Below are positions 1 to 7,712 of a stretch of DNA of 64,000 nt, piece by piece. Location: NCBI RefSeq assembly GCF_016641735.1, contig NZ_JAEDAO010000001.1, positions 1,922,001-1,986,000 on the forward strand, read 5' to 3'. The position numbers were made by a program, and so were the translations under genes. The notes below the pieces were generated by a model. That model was not told where the DNA came from and did no database searches. It saw nothing but the letters and a program-made list of their open reading frames with translations. Position 1 is the stretch's first letter, and each line of letters starts with the position of its first letter. Source of the stretch: Ramlibacter algicola. GTDB taxonomy: Bacteria > Pseudomonadota > Gammaproteobacteria > Burkholderiales > Burkholderiaceae_C.

Positions 1-389
1 GCATAGAACCACGCCATCGACGCCCCGCTCGAAGGCGCGGACACGTCCCAGTTGATCTTCGTTTGCGCGAGCGCGCCGCTGAACAGCATCCAGCACATGA
101 GGAGCATCAGCGCGTAGGCGCCCACCAGGCAGGCCTTCTTGCCGGCCACGCCCAGCTTGGACACGAGGATCTCGGTGCCCAGGTGCGCGTGTTCGTGCAG
201 CGCCACGACGCCGCCCAGGAACGTGAGCCACACGAACAGCCAGCGCGAGATCTCCTCGGACACCGTGATGCCCGAGTTGAAGGCGTAGCGCAGCACCACG
301 TTGCCGAACACCAGCAGCACCATCGTCGCCAGGCAGGCGGCGATCAGCACCTCCAGCAGCCGGCAGTAGCCGCGCAGCAGCTTGTCCAT
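1..389 (-). CDS. dctQ: TRAP transporter small permease DctQ (partial, C-terminus beyond the window)
   Basis: Small membrane subunit of a tripartite ATP-independent periplasmic transporter; with DctM it forms the inner-membrane permease that receives substrate from DctP. Reading from the ATG at 389 gives MDKLLRGYCRLLEVLIAACL, then hydrophobic segments and the conserved-looking ISRWLFVWLTFLGGVVALHE region typical of DctQ. The ATG overlaps the TGA of aroQ (389-391), so translation is coupled. The frame is open to base 1 and is cut by the window edge; the large permease DctM is expected just outside. Family assignment is firm; the substrate is not shown by this subunit. Confidence 0.88.
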   Translation of the reverse strand, partial: MDKLLRGYCRLLEVLIAACLATMVLLVFGNVVLRYAFNSGITVSEEISRWLFVWLTFLGGVVALHEHAHLGTEILVSKLGVAGKKACLVGAYALMLLMCWMLFSGALAQTKINWDVSAPSSGASMAWFY

Positions 390-847
390 CAGGCGGCCTT
401 GGGCTCGCCCACCATCTCGGCCAGCGCGCGCAGGCCCATGGTGTACGAGCGCCAGCCCAGTCCCTGGATCGTCGCCTTCACGGCAGGCGAGATGATGGAG
501 TGGGTGCGCCACTCCTCCCGCGCCGCGATGTTGCTCATGTGGATCTCGAGCACCGGGAATGGCATCGCCTTGATCGCGTCGTGCAGCGACACGCCGTGCT
601 GCGTCAGGCCCGCGGGGTTGAGCAGCGCGCCGGCGGCGCTGTCCATGTACTCGTGGAACTTGTCGACCAGCACGCCTTCGTGGTTGCTCTGGAAGATCTG
701 CAGCTCCACGCCCAGCTCCGCGCCCAGCGCCACCAGCTTGTCGTTGATCTGCGCCAGCGTGGTGGTGCCGTAGATATGCGGCTCGCGGCGGCCGAACAGG
801 TTCAGGTTCGGCCCGTGCAGCACCAGGATCAGGGGACGTCCGCTCAC
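389..847 (-). CDS. aroQ: Type II 3-dehydroquinate dehydratase
   Basis: Interconverts 3-dehydroquinate and 3-dehydroshikimate, in the shikimate pathway or in quinate catabolism; cytoplasmic dodecamer in the family. The 152-residue length is normal for type II enzymes. The N-terminal LHGPNLNLFGRREP motif, the FQSNHEG segment and EIHMSNIAAREEWRTHS (catalytic-loop Tyr family signature, His region and substrate-binding SNI) are visible. The start is GTG (845-847), overlapping the dctP stop as GTGA; the stop overlaps dctQ. Lying between two TRAP transporter genes is unusual for a biosynthetic enzyme and suggests a catabolic role for an imported quinate-like acid. That role is inference; the enzyme family is clear. 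Confidence 0.93.
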   Translation of the reverse strand: MSGRPLILVLHGPNLNLFGRREPHIYGTTTLAQINDKLVALGAELGVELQIFQSNHEGVLVDKFHEYMDSAAGALLNPAGLTQHGVSLHDAIKAMPFPVLEIHMSNIAAREEWRTHSIISPAVKATIQGLGWRSYTMGLRALAEMVGEPKAA

Positions 848-1854
848 TTCGCGCCCTTGGCCAGCTCGGACTGGTACAGCTTGACGATCGCGGGGTCGTA
901 GCTGGCGGCGAACTTGTCGGTGACCGGCTTGGCGATGGCGCGCATGCGGGCCTGCTCGGCGGGGCTCACCTCGTTGTACTGCATGCCCTTGGCCTGCAGC
1001 TCGCCCACGGCCTTCTGCGCGGCCGCGCGGCTGACCTGGCGCTGGTAGCCGCGCGCTTCGTTGGCGGCGTCGTGCATCATCTTCTGCTCGGTGGGCGACA
1101 GCCTGTCCCAGAACTTCTTCGACACCAGGATGATGTTCGCGGCGTACACGTGGTTGGTGGCGCTGACGTACTTGTTCACTTCGTAGAACTTGTTCGACAG
1201 GATCACCGCGAACGGGTTTTCCTGGCCGTCGACCGCCTTCGATTCCAGCGCGCCATACAGCTCGGCGAAGGGCATCGGCACCGGGTTGGCGTGGAACGCC
1301 TTGAAGGTGTCGAGGAACACGGGGTTGGGGATCACGCGGATCTTCAGCCCGTCGAGGTCTTCGGGCTTGGTGATCGGGCGCTTGCTGTTGGTGACGTTGC
1401 GGAAGCCCAGGTCCCAGTAGCCGAGCGAGACCAGGCCCTTCTCCGGCAGCTTGGCCAGCAGGGCCTGGCCGAACGGGCCGTCGAGCAGGGCATCGGCCTG
1501 CGCATAGCTGGAGACGGCGAACGGGAAGTCGACGAGGCCGAACTCCTTGACGATGCCGGCCAGCGACGTGGTGGCCGGTGCGCTCATCTCCTGCACGCCG
1601 CCTTGCAGCGCCGACTGCTGCTGCAGTTCGTTGCCCAGCTGGTTGGACGGGAACTCCTGCACCTTCAGCTTGCCGCCGCTCTTGGCCGCGAGCACTTCGG
1701 CGAACTTCTTGACGCCCAGGCTCACCGGGTGGTCGGTGTTGTTCAAGTGGCCGAACTTGATCGTGCGCTCCTGCACGTCCTGCGCGAAGGTGGCGGTGGT
1801 GGCCAGCAGGCCGGCGGCGGCGATCGCGATCGCGCGGGTGACGAAGGTCTTCAC
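844..1854 (-). CDS. dctP: TRAP transporter substrate-binding protein DctP
   Basis: Periplasmic receptor that delivers an organic acid to DctQM. 336 residues from a GTG start at 1854, chosen because GGAG (1861-1864) lies six bases upstream and because the product then begins with a clean signal peptide (residues 1-24, ending TTATFA). The conserved GLKIRVIPNPVFLDTFKAF stretch carries the carboxylate-binding arginine of DctP proteins, followed by the PMPFAELYGALESKAVDGQE motif. The reading frame stays open far upstream to 2790, but that part is the antisense of the IclR gene and is not coding. First gene of dctP-aroQ-dctQ. Substrate unknown; the aroQ neighbour points to quinate or shikimate (inference). 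Confidence 0.93.
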   Translation of the reverse strand: MKTFVTRAIAIAAAGLLATTATFAQDVQERTIKFGHLNNTDHPVSLGVKKFAEVLAAKSGGKLKVQEFPSNQLGNELQQQSALQGGVQEMSAPATTSLAGIVKEFGLVDFPFAVSSYAQADALLDGPFGQALLAKLPEKGLVSLGYWDLGFRNVTNSKRPITKPEDLDGLKIRVIPNPVFLDTFKAFHANPVPMPFAELYGALESKAVDGQENPFAVILSNKFYEVNKYVSATNHVYAANIILVSKKFWDRLSPTEQKMMHDAANEARGYQRQVSRAAAQKAVGELQAKGMQYNEVSPAEQARMRAIAKPVTDKFAASYDPAIVKLYQSELAKGAK

Positions 1855-1910
1855 GGTTGTCTCCGTTGTCGTGGCAAGTTCGGGCATCATGGGTTCAGGG
1901 GCAGAACGGC

Positions 1911-1925
1911 ATTCCGGCCCGGAAT
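1911..1925. promoter_or_regulatory. Perfect 15-bp palindrome, candidate IclR operator
   Basis: ATTCCGG-C-CCGGAAT is a 7-1-7 perfect inverted repeat in the 81-bp gap between divergent dctP and the IclR gene. It ends 10 bases before the regulator's ATG and lies 56 bases from the dctP start, so one dimer site could control both directions. IclR-family proteins commonly bind short palindromes in such gaps; the binding itself is inferred. Confidence 0.55.
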
Positions 1926-1935
1926 TCAATTTCAT

Positions 1936-2751
1936 ATGACGAATCGAGAAGCAGGCGCTCCGGCGAGCACGGTGGAACGGGTGGTGCGCATCTTCGAGAC
2001 GCTCGCGCAGCAGCCGGAGGGCATGGCGCTGGCGGACCTCGCCGACGACCTCGACGTGCCGCGCAGCGGTTGCCATCGCCTGCTGGCCGACCTGCAGCGG
2101 TGCGGCTACGTGCGGCAGGTGAGCGAGCGCGGCGAGTATGCATTGACCACCAAGCTGCCCGCGTTGGGCCTGAGCTTCTTCGGCGGCGCCGGCATCGTCG
2201 ACATCGCGACGCCGGTGATCGAGCGCCTGGCATCGACGTCGGGCGAATTGGTGCGGCTCGCCCTGGTCGATGGCGATCGGCTCACCTTCGTCGCCAAGGC
2301 GCAGGGCGCGCGCGCGGGCCTGCGCTACGACCCCGACATGGGCATCGACGTGCGCCTGTCGTGCAGCGCGGGCGGGCATGCGTGGCTGATGTCGCTGGGC
2401 GAGGAACGCGCGACGGAACTGGTCGCGCGCCAGGGCTTCGGCCGTCCGGCGGAGTACGGGCCGAAGGCGCCGACCACCTACAAGGCGCTGTTCAAGATCC
2501 TGGAGGAGGATCGCAAGCGCGGCTGGTCGATGATCGTGGAGCAGTACGCGCCGGGCATGACCGCCATGGCGGCGCCGCTGACCAACCGCAGTGGCGAGAC
2601 GCTCGGCGTGCTGACGATCGCGGGGCCATTGATGCGGCTGTCGGCGCAGCGCATGCAGGAGTTGTCGCGCCCGCTGCTCGCCGCGACGGCCGAACTGGCG
2701 GTGGCGGCGGCGAACACGCCGCTGTTCCAGAAGCGCGCCCGGATGCGGTGA
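1936..2751 (+). CDS. IclR family transcriptional regulator
   Basis: 271 residues, standard for the family. The N-terminal winged helix-turn-helix spans about residues 10-65 (STVERVVRIFETLAQQPEGM then ADLADDLDVPRSGCHRLLADL). The IclR effector domain covers about 85-260, with the typical LSCSAGGHAWLM and GMTAMAAPLTNRSGETLGVL segments. ATG at 1936 is the only start that keeps the helix-turn-helix near the N-terminus. Divergent from dctP-aroQ-dctQ and therefore its probable regulator; IclR relatives such as PcaU and PobR control aromatic and hydroaromatic acid use, which agrees with aroQ. Whether it activates or represses cannot be read from the sequence. Confidence 0.92.
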   Translation: MTNREAGAPASTVERVVRIFETLAQQPEGMALADLADDLDVPRSGCHRLLADLQRCGYVRQVSERGEYALTTKLPALGLSFFGGAGIVDIATPVIERLASTSGELVRLALVDGDRLTFVAKAQGARAGLRYDPDMGIDVRLSCSAGGHAWLMSLGEERATELVARQGFGRPAEYGPKAPTTYKALFKILEEDRKRGWSMIVEQYAPGMTAMAAPLTNRSGETLGVLTIAGPLMRLSAQRMQELSRPLLAATAELAVAAANTPLFQKRARMR

Positions 2752-2755
2752 GCGC

Positions 2756-3043
2756 TCAGTGCAGCAGCACCCCGAGCACCACGGCGCCATCGAGCAGCAC
2801 CCAGCCGATGCACGCGACCCAGATCGTCTTCTGCCCCTTGCGCAGGCCGTCGGCCAACCATAGGCAGGCAGACACGAAGTAGGCGCCCCAGGACAGGATC
2901 GACACGCCCGCCGTCTGCCCTTGCACCCACACGGCCCAGACCTGCGGCACGGTCATGGCCATCGTGACGATGGATAGCACGGGAAGCGTGCGCGTGAGGA
3001 GGTCCGTGCGGGCGACGGGCTGGTGTTGCTGCATCTGGTCCAT
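2756..3043 (-). CDS. SemiSWEET/PQ-loop-like small membrane protein
   Basis: 95-residue protein with three hydrophobic segments (about residues 20-42, 48-65, 72-94). LSIVTMAMTVPQVWAVW contains the PQ dipeptide in the first helix, as in SemiSWEET and PQ-loop proteins, which dimerise to form sugar channels; the length also fits SemiSWEET. The ATG at 3043 is preceded by a GGGAG/GGAG tract. The frame can be opened to 3181, but that extension is translated palindromic repeat and is rejected. It ends four bases from the convergent IclR stop. Transport of sugars is a family-based guess. Confidence 0.72.
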   Translation of the reverse strand: MDQMQQHQPVARTDLLTRTLPVLSIVTMAMTVPQVWAVWVQGQTAGVSILSWGAYFVSACLWLADGLRKGQKTIWVACIGWVLLDGAVVLGVLLH

Positions 3044-3058
3044 GGCTACTCCCTCTCC

Positions 3059-3223
3059 GTCATTCCCGCGGAGGCGGGAATCCAGCGCTTCCGTCTTCGA
3101 CGTCGCCTCGTGGAAGCGATGGGTCCCGCCTTCGCGGGGACGACGGAGAGCGCTGTCATTCCGGCGAAAGCCGGAACCCATGCCTGATCGGCAATGGATT
3201 GCGGGTCAAGCCCGCAATGACAA
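3059..3223. repeat. Composite cluster of three dispersed palindromic repeats
   Basis: Three palindromic units in tandem: ATTCCCGC..GCGGGAAT opposite CCCGCC..GGCGGGG around 3061-3145, ATTCCGGC..GCCGGAA at 3158-3177, and ATTGCGGG..CCCGCAAT at 3197-3219. The first pair flanks a linker almost identical to the one at 4893-5004. It lies between two genes transcribed leftwards. The family recurs at 4893, 9151, 12931, 21043, 23399, 25168, 26105, 33119, 44741, 45149 and 51353. Confidence 0.85.
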
Positions 3224-3234
3224 CGTCCGTCTTG

Positions 3235-4083
3235 TCAAGACGCAAACGCGCGCCGATCGAACGAACTCGGTTCCGTGTCCGTGCTGAACCGCCAGCTGCT
3301 CACCGCCAGCGCACCCGCGAACAGCTCGCCGTACACGCACGTCGCGGGCTCATCGCCCGCCGCACCAGCGACCACATGCAGCGGCAGCAAGTGATCCTCC
3401 CGCGGATGCGACGCCCTTGCCCCCGGCGCTTGCTGCCAGTGCGCGAGCTGCTGCCGCCGCTTCCGCGGATCCGGTTCGCCCATCACGGTGCGCAGCCACG
3501 CATCGAACGACGCCGACGGCTGCTCGCCCGCGGGGCCGAACGCGCGCAGGTTGTGGTAGCTCAGGCCACTGCCGATGACCAGGACGCCTTCGTCGCGCAG
3601 CGGCGCGATCGCCTCCCCCGCGCGGAAGTGTTCGTCGGGGTCGAGCGTCGCCTTCAGCGACAGCTGCACTACCGGCACGTCCGCATCGGGGTACATCACC
3701 TTCATCAGGCTGAAGGTGCCGTGGTCGAAGCCGCGTTGCGCATCGCTCTTCGCGTCCCAGCCAGCTTGCGCCAGGAGTTGCTGCGTGCGCTGCGCCAGTC
3801 CGGGTGAGCCGGGCGCCGGATAGCGGATCGAATACATCTCCTGCGGGAAGCCGTAGTAGTCGTACTCCATGCCCGGGTGCTCGCCCGACGACACGGTGAA
3901 CTCCGGCTCCTCCCAGTGTCCCGACACGACGAGCACCGCGCTCGGCCGCTGCGGCAGATGCTGCGGAATGTCGACCAGCGAGCGTTCGAGCCAGGCACAG
4001 CGATCGCGCCACGGGCCGTCCATGAACGGCCACGGGCCGCCGCCGTGCGACAGGAAAAAGGTGGGCATGCGGGCGGAGGTCAT
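3235..4083 (-). CDS. DODA-type extradiol aromatic ring-opening dioxygenase (YgiD/LigB family)
   Basis: 282 residues, close to the family length. Motifs fit the 4,5-DOPA extradiol dioxygenase branch of the LigB superfamily: FFLSHGGGPWP with His13, VVSGHWE with His56, DHGTF with His121, GSGLSYHN with His177, and SHPREDHLLPLH with His226/231/236. These histidines include the metal ligands and the catalytic base expected in YgiD-like enzymes. The start is the ATG at 4083. It would cleave a catecholic ring, but YgiD members act on varied catechols and the true substrate is unknown. Flanked by palindromic repeats downstream and monocistronic in appearance. Confidence 0.88.
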   Translation of the reverse strand: MTSARMPTFFLSHGGGPWPFMDGPWRDRCAWLERSLVDIPQHLPQRPSAVLVVSGHWEEPEFTVSSGEHPGMEYDYYGFPQEMYSIRYPAPGSPGLAQRTQQLLAQAGWDAKSDAQRGFDHGTFSLMKVMYPDADVPVVQLSLKATLDPDEHFRAGEAIAPLRDEGVLVIGSGLSYHNLRAFGPAGEQPSASFDAWLRTVMGEPDPRKRRQQLAHWQQAPGARASHPREDHLLPLHVVAGAAGDEPATCVYGELFAGALAVSSWRFSTDTEPSSFDRRAFAS

Positions 4084-4200
4084 GCCGTGATGATCCTCTT
4101 TCGCTGAAGGGCTTGGGTGAGGCGGCCCTTAGCAGGTTCGCGCCCGCGTATCCAGCCCCGCGCCCGCGCGCTACGGGTCTTTACTCCGGCAGAGCTTCGA

Positions 4201-4419
4201 ATGTCGGATGATTCCTACATGTCGAACGCATTCACCAGCAGCATCCTGCATGTCACGGCCGTCGAGGGCGAAGAAGAAGCCGCCACGCGCGACGTGGACG
4301 TCCTGACCCCCGAGGAAAAGAGCCGCCGCCGCTGGCTCAACGATTCGCCGCGCCAGCTTGCTGCGCGCATCCCCAACTCCGTCTTCGCGCTGGGCCAGGC
4401 CGGCTCCGAAGCCGCCTGA
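4201..4419 (+). CDS. Small acidic protein of unknown function
   Basis: 72-residue product from the ATG at 4201 (MSDDSYMSNAFTSSILHVTA); a second ATG lies six codons in. The N-terminal half is acidic and rich in Ser and Glu (EGEEEAATRDVDVLTPEEKS), the rest contains a basic patch (SRRRWLN). No signal peptide, membrane segment or recognised domain. The upstream ribosome site is weak. Converges on the receiver gene with a 3-bp gap. Coding is supported mainly by codon pattern and by the fact that it fills the space between two genes; it could be a spurious frame. Confidence 0.45.
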   Translation: MSDDSYMSNAFTSSILHVTAVEGEEEAATRDVDVLTPEEKSRRRWLNDSPRQLAARIPNSVFALGQAGSEAA

Positions 4420-4422
4420 CGT

Positions 4423-4875
4423 TTACACGCCCGCGGGCGCTCCCGGTGCGTGTTCCATCGCGCCGTGGCGCCCCGCCAGCAGCGCAGCCACATCCCCGTA
4501 CTCGACCGGCTTGACCAGGTAATGGTCGAAGCCGGCGCGCAGCCCGGCCTGCACGTCCGCGATGCGGCCGTAGCCGGTGCAGGCGATGAGCAACATGCCC
4601 GAGCCCGCGTTGCGCAGGGCCTCGGCGACCTGCACGCCGCTGAGGTGCGGCATCCCGATGTCGAGCAGGGCCGCGTCGAAGTGGGCGCTCCTGGCCAGTT
4701 CGTAGGCAGCGCGGCCGTCGTGCGCGATGCTGACGCTGTGCCCGTCCAGCTCCAGCAGCAACGCCATGTTGTCCGCGATGTCCGCGTGATCGTCCGCGAC
4801 CAGGATGTAGGCGCGAGGGGGAAGACCTCCAACGCGGCGGTGGGGGAGTTGCACGGGGGTGAGGCGGGGGAGCAA
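4423..4875 (-). CDS. Single-domain response regulator (CheY-like receiver)
   Basis: The receiver domain runs from about residue 22 to 140 with acidic pocket DD28-29, phosphoacceptor Asp72 (LLDIGMP), Thr100 (ACTGYG) and Lys122 (LVKPV). There is no output domain, so it must act by protein contact or in a phosphorelay. Related in type to the receiver at 38180-38605. No ATG is available upstream: the frame opens with TTG at 4875, with GTG about seven codons later as an alternative, so the first 20 residues are uncertain. A palindromic repeat begins just upstream at 4893. No cognate kinase is adjacent. Confidence 0.82.
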   Translation of the reverse strand: MLPRLTPVQLPHRRVGGLPPRAYILVADDHADIADNMALLLELDGHSVSIAHDGRAAYELARSAHFDAALLDIGMPHLSGVQVAEALRNAGSGMLLIACTGYGRIADVQAGLRAGFDHYLVKPVEYGDVAALLAGRHGAMEHAPGAPAGV

Positions 4876-4892
4876 CCCAACAACTCACTCTC

Positions 4893-5004
4893 CGTCGTTC
4901 CCGCGGAGGCGGGCCGTCATTCCCGCGAAGGCGGGAATCCAACGCTTCCGTCTTCGACATCGCCTCGCGGAAGCGATGGGTCCCCGCCTTCGCGGGGACG
5001 ACGA
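4893..5004. repeat. Dispersed palindromic repeat pair
   Basis: Two facing palindromes (ATTCCCGCGAAGGCGGGAAT at 4919-4938 and CCCCGCCTTCGCGGGG at 4982-4997) separated by a linker nearly identical to the one in the cluster at 3059-3223. An extra half unit precedes it at about 4896. Located between two leftward genes. Confidence 0.85.
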
Positions 5005-5011
5005 AGCTGCA

Positions 5012-5968
5012 TCATTCCTTCTCGATGTTCGCGCTCGAGATGATCTTGCGCCATTTGTCCGACTCGGCGGCCTGGAACTTGCGCAGGTCGTCGGGTGAGC
5101 CGCCCAGGGTCTCGAAGCCGCTCTGCGCGTAGAAGTTCGCCACGGTCTGGCTCTTGTTCGCGCGGCTCAGCATCTCGTTCAGGTGCGCGACGATGGGCGC
5201 GGGCGTACCGGCAGGCACGTACGCCGCGAACCAGAACGTCATCTCGTAGCCCTTCACGCCGGCCTCGCTGATCGTCGGCACGTCCGGCGCCAGCGAGATG
5301 CGCTTGGACGTCGACACGCCCAGCGCCTTCACCTTGCCCGCCTTCACCTGCGGCAGGCCGGTGGCCATGTCGGTGATCATCATGGTGATCTGGCCGCCGA
5401 TCAGGTCGGTCACCGCGGGCGGGTTGCTCTTGTACGGGACGCTCAGGATGTCGGTGGACGTCATCTGCTTGAACATCTCTCCAGCGATGCGGCTGGACGA
5501 CGAGCCGTAGCCAAACGACAGCTTGCCCGGCTGCGACTTGGCCAGCTTCACGAGTTCGCCGACGTTGGACGCGGGCACGCCGTTGTTCACCACCAGGATC
5601 TGCCCGCCCTTGGACAGCAGCGCGACCGGCTCGAAATCCTTCACCGGGTCGTAGGGCAGCTTCTTGAACAGGTGCTCGTTCGCGGCGTGCGTGGTGTTCG
5701 TCGTGATGAACACCGTGTAGCCGTCGTTGGGCGCCTTGGCCGCGGCCTGTGCGCCGATGAACGCATTGGCGCCCGGCTTGTTGTCGATCACCACCGGCTG
5801 CTTCACCTCGTTGGTCAAGGCCTGGCCCAACGCGCGCGCCAGCTGGTCGGTCGCGCTGCCGGCCGCGAAGGGCACGATGAAGGTGATCGGCTTCTCCGGG
5901 TAGTCGGCCCAGGCCGCAAGGGGCAGGGCGAGCGCGATCGAGGCGGCAAGCAGGTGGCGTCGGTTCAT
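5012..5968 (-). CDS. Bug-family tripartite tricarboxylate transporter substrate-binding protein (TctC-like)
   Basis: 318-residue periplasmic receptor with a signal peptide (MNRRHLLAASIALALPLAAW, cleavage near ALA/WA-D). The family hallmarks are present: YPEKPITFIVPFAAGSATDQ, the DNKPGANAFIGAQAAAKAPN motif, and the VPYKSNPPAVTDLIGGQI region. ATG at 5968 has GGAGAC eight bases upstream and overlaps the stop of the small AtuA-like gene (ATGA), so the genes are co-translated. No TctA/TctB permease is next to it, as is usual for Bug orphan receptors in Burkholderiales. The ligand is probably an organic acid linked to the AtuA genes; this is inference. Confidence 0.92.
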   Translation of the reverse strand: MNRRHLLAASIALALPLAAWADYPEKPITFIVPFAAGSATDQLARALGQALTNEVKQPVVIDNKPGANAFIGAQAAAKAPNDGYTVFITTNTTHAANEHLFKKLPYDPVKDFEPVALLSKGGQILVVNNGVPASNVGELVKLAKSQPGKLSFGYGSSSSRIAGEMFKQMTSTDILSVPYKSNPPAVTDLIGGQITMMITDMATGLPQVKAGKVKALGVSTSKRISLAPDVPTISEAGVKGYEMTFWFAAYVPAGTPAPIVAHLNEMLSRANKSQTVANFYAQSGFETLGGSPDDLRKFQAAESDKWRKIISSANIEKE

Positions 5969-6291
5969 GGCGTTGTCTCCGTTGGAATGGTGAGGGATAG
6001 CAGCAGCCCCGAGAGGCTCTTGCCGTGGCTGTCGAGATTGAGCGAGCCGTTGACGCCGCCATCGAGCACGTCGTCCAGCACGAAGTTCATCGCATGCAGC
6101 TTGGGCAGCAGGTAGCGCCGCACGGCAGTGGGCTTGCGGTACGCGAACAGCTGCGCGACGCGATCCTCGGTCACGTGCTCGACCAGCAGGGGCCAGTGCT
6201 TCGCGTCGAACGCGACGAGGCTGATCGACGACCGGTTGCCCTTGTCGCCGGTGCGTGCGTGGGCCAGGGTGTGCAGCAGGACGGTGCTCAT
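5965..6291 (-). CDS. AtuA-like ferredoxin-fold small subunit
   Basis: 108 residues beginning MSTVLLHTLAHARTGDKGNR; the ARTGDKGN motif and the later YLLPKLHAMNFVLDDVLDGG segment match the C-terminal domain of acyclic terpene utilisation (AtuA) proteins. Here the domain is a separate gene whose ATG overlaps the stop of the AtuA main-domain gene by four bases and whose stop overlaps the Bug receptor start. The two parts probably form one enzyme. The reaction is not established for the family; Pseudomonas AtuA acts in citronellol/geraniol breakdown. Confidence 0.8.
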   Translation of the reverse strand: MSTVLLHTLAHARTGDKGNRSSISLVAFDAKHWPLLVEHVTEDRVAQLFAYRKPTAVRRYLLPKLHAMNFVLDDVLDGGVNGSLNLDSHGKSLSGLLLSLTIPTETTP

Positions 6292-7652
6292 GCCGCGAAG
6301 CTCCACTGCGGCTGCAGCCACTCGCGCGGGACGAAGCACGATTCGCTGGACAACCGCGGCGTGATGTGGGTGCGCACGCCACCGCCGCCGGCGGGGCCGC
6401 AGGTGTAGAGGGCGAGCACTTCGCGCGCGACCAGGTCGGCGATCGAGCGCTCGTCGCTCGCCGCAGCGATGCGCAGGCGCACGTCGTCGCTCGCGGGCGC
6501 CGTGTGCGAGTCCCACCAGCGGCCGGCATCGTCGGCGAACACGCTCGTCACGCCGATGAGATCCGCGCGCAGCGGCAACTGGCCGTGGCCTTGCGCGCGC
6601 AGGCGCTCGCGGACGATGTCGGCGGCGAGCCTGGCGCGCGCGGCGGCATTCGGTCCCGCGTACGAAATCTCGCCTTCGGCCAGCCAGCCGCCTTCGTGGC
6701 ACACGGTGGCCTTGAGCGTCGGCGGCCGGGGCGCGCCGCGCACGCCCGTCACGCGGATGCGATCGGGGCCGTCCTCGGACAACTCGGCCTGCGAGATGTC
6801 GGCGACGACGTCGGGCGTCAGGTAGGCGGCAGGGTCGTGGATTTCGTACAGCAGTTGTTCGGTGACGGTGCGCCGGTCGACGCAGCCGCCCGTGCCATCC
6901 GCCTTGGTGACGACGAAGCTGCCGTCGCCGTGCATCTCCACGATCGGGAAGCCCGCGTTGGCGACGTCCGGCACGTCCTTCACGCCCGGGTCGGCGAAGT
7001 AGCCGCCCGTGACCTGCGCGCCGCATTCGAGCAGGTGGCCGGCCATGGTGCCGCAGGCGAGGCGGTCCCAGTCGTCCAGCGACCAGTCGAAGTGGGCCAG
7101 GATCGGGCCGAGCGCCAGCGCCGGGTCGGCGACGCGACCCGTGACGACGACTTGCGCGCCCGCACGCAAGGCCTGCGCGATCTCGGCGGCGCCGAGGTAG
7201 GCGTTGGCGCTGACGAGCGACCGGCCGCGCAGCGAGGCGGGCAGCAGTGCATCGAGCTGCCCGGCCGGCAAGGCGGCCAGCAGGTCGTCGCCGCCGATGA
7301 CCGCGATGCGCAGCGGTTGCAGGCCGAGCCGCTGCGCGACTTGCTGCAGGTGCCTGGCGGCCCCTTGCGGATTCGCGGCACCGAAGTTGCCGACGATGGG
7401 GATGCCGGCCTCGACGCAATCGCGCAGCACCGGCGCCACGAATCGATCGAGCGACGGCTCCCAGCCGCTGTCCGGATTCGCACGGCGCTGCAACTGCGCG
7501 AGCGCGAGCGTGCGCTCGGCCAGCGTCTCGAACATCAGCACCGCGGGGCCGCCTGTCGCACGCAGCGTGCGCACGACCGGGACGGCCGCGTCCCAGCGAT
7601 CGCCGGAGAACCCGGCGCCGCACCCGATGTGGAGTGCGCTTTTCTGCGTCAT
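6288..7652 (-). CDS. AtuA family protein (DUF1446), main domain
   Basis: 454 residues covering the DUF1446/AtuA core. IGCGAGFSGDRWDAAVPVV at the start, VVTGRVADPALALGPI in the middle and ECGAQVTGGYFADPGVKDV are typical conserved stretches. ATG at 7652; the stop is coupled by ATGA to the small ferredoxin-fold gene, so the operon is AtuA, AtuA small part, Bug receptor. It is divergent from a LysR regulator only 60 bases away. In longer relatives both parts are one polypeptide; the split here is complete with no sign of frameshift. Likely role is catabolism of a branched or terpenoid acid, by family only. Confidence 0.85.
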   Translation of the reverse strand: MTQKSALHIGCGAGFSGDRWDAAVPVVRTLRATGGPAVLMFETLAERTLALAQLQRRANPDSGWEPSLDRFVAPVLRDCVEAGIPIVGNFGAANPQGAARHLQQVAQRLGLQPLRIAVIGGDDLLAALPAGQLDALLPASLRGRSLVSANAYLGAAEIAQALRAGAQVVVTGRVADPALALGPILAHFDWSLDDWDRLACGTMAGHLLECGAQVTGGYFADPGVKDVPDVANAGFPIVEMHGDGSFVVTKADGTGGCVDRRTVTEQLLYEIHDPAAYLTPDVVADISQAELSEDGPDRIRVTGVRGAPRPPTLKATVCHEGGWLAEGEISYAGPNAAARARLAADIVRERLRAQGHGQLPLRADLIGVTSVFADDAGRWWDSHTAPASDDVRLRIAAASDERSIADLVAREVLALYTCGPAGGGGVRTHITPRLSSESCFVPREWLQPQWSFAA

Positions 7653-7712
7653 GGGCGCACCATAGTCGCGCACCCCGCATCCGTACAATGGAAAGATCGA
7701 ATCGTTTCATCG

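Noticed and set aside
1855..2790. N-terminal extension of the dctP frame to 2790
   Set aside because: It is antisense to the IclR gene, has shadow composition, and would place the clear signal peptide internally; the GTG with ribosome site at 1854 fits.
3044..3181. N-terminal extension of the SemiSWEET-like gene
   Set aside because: It translates the palindromic repeat (RLRGNDG-type peptide), seen also in false frames near the other repeat copies.
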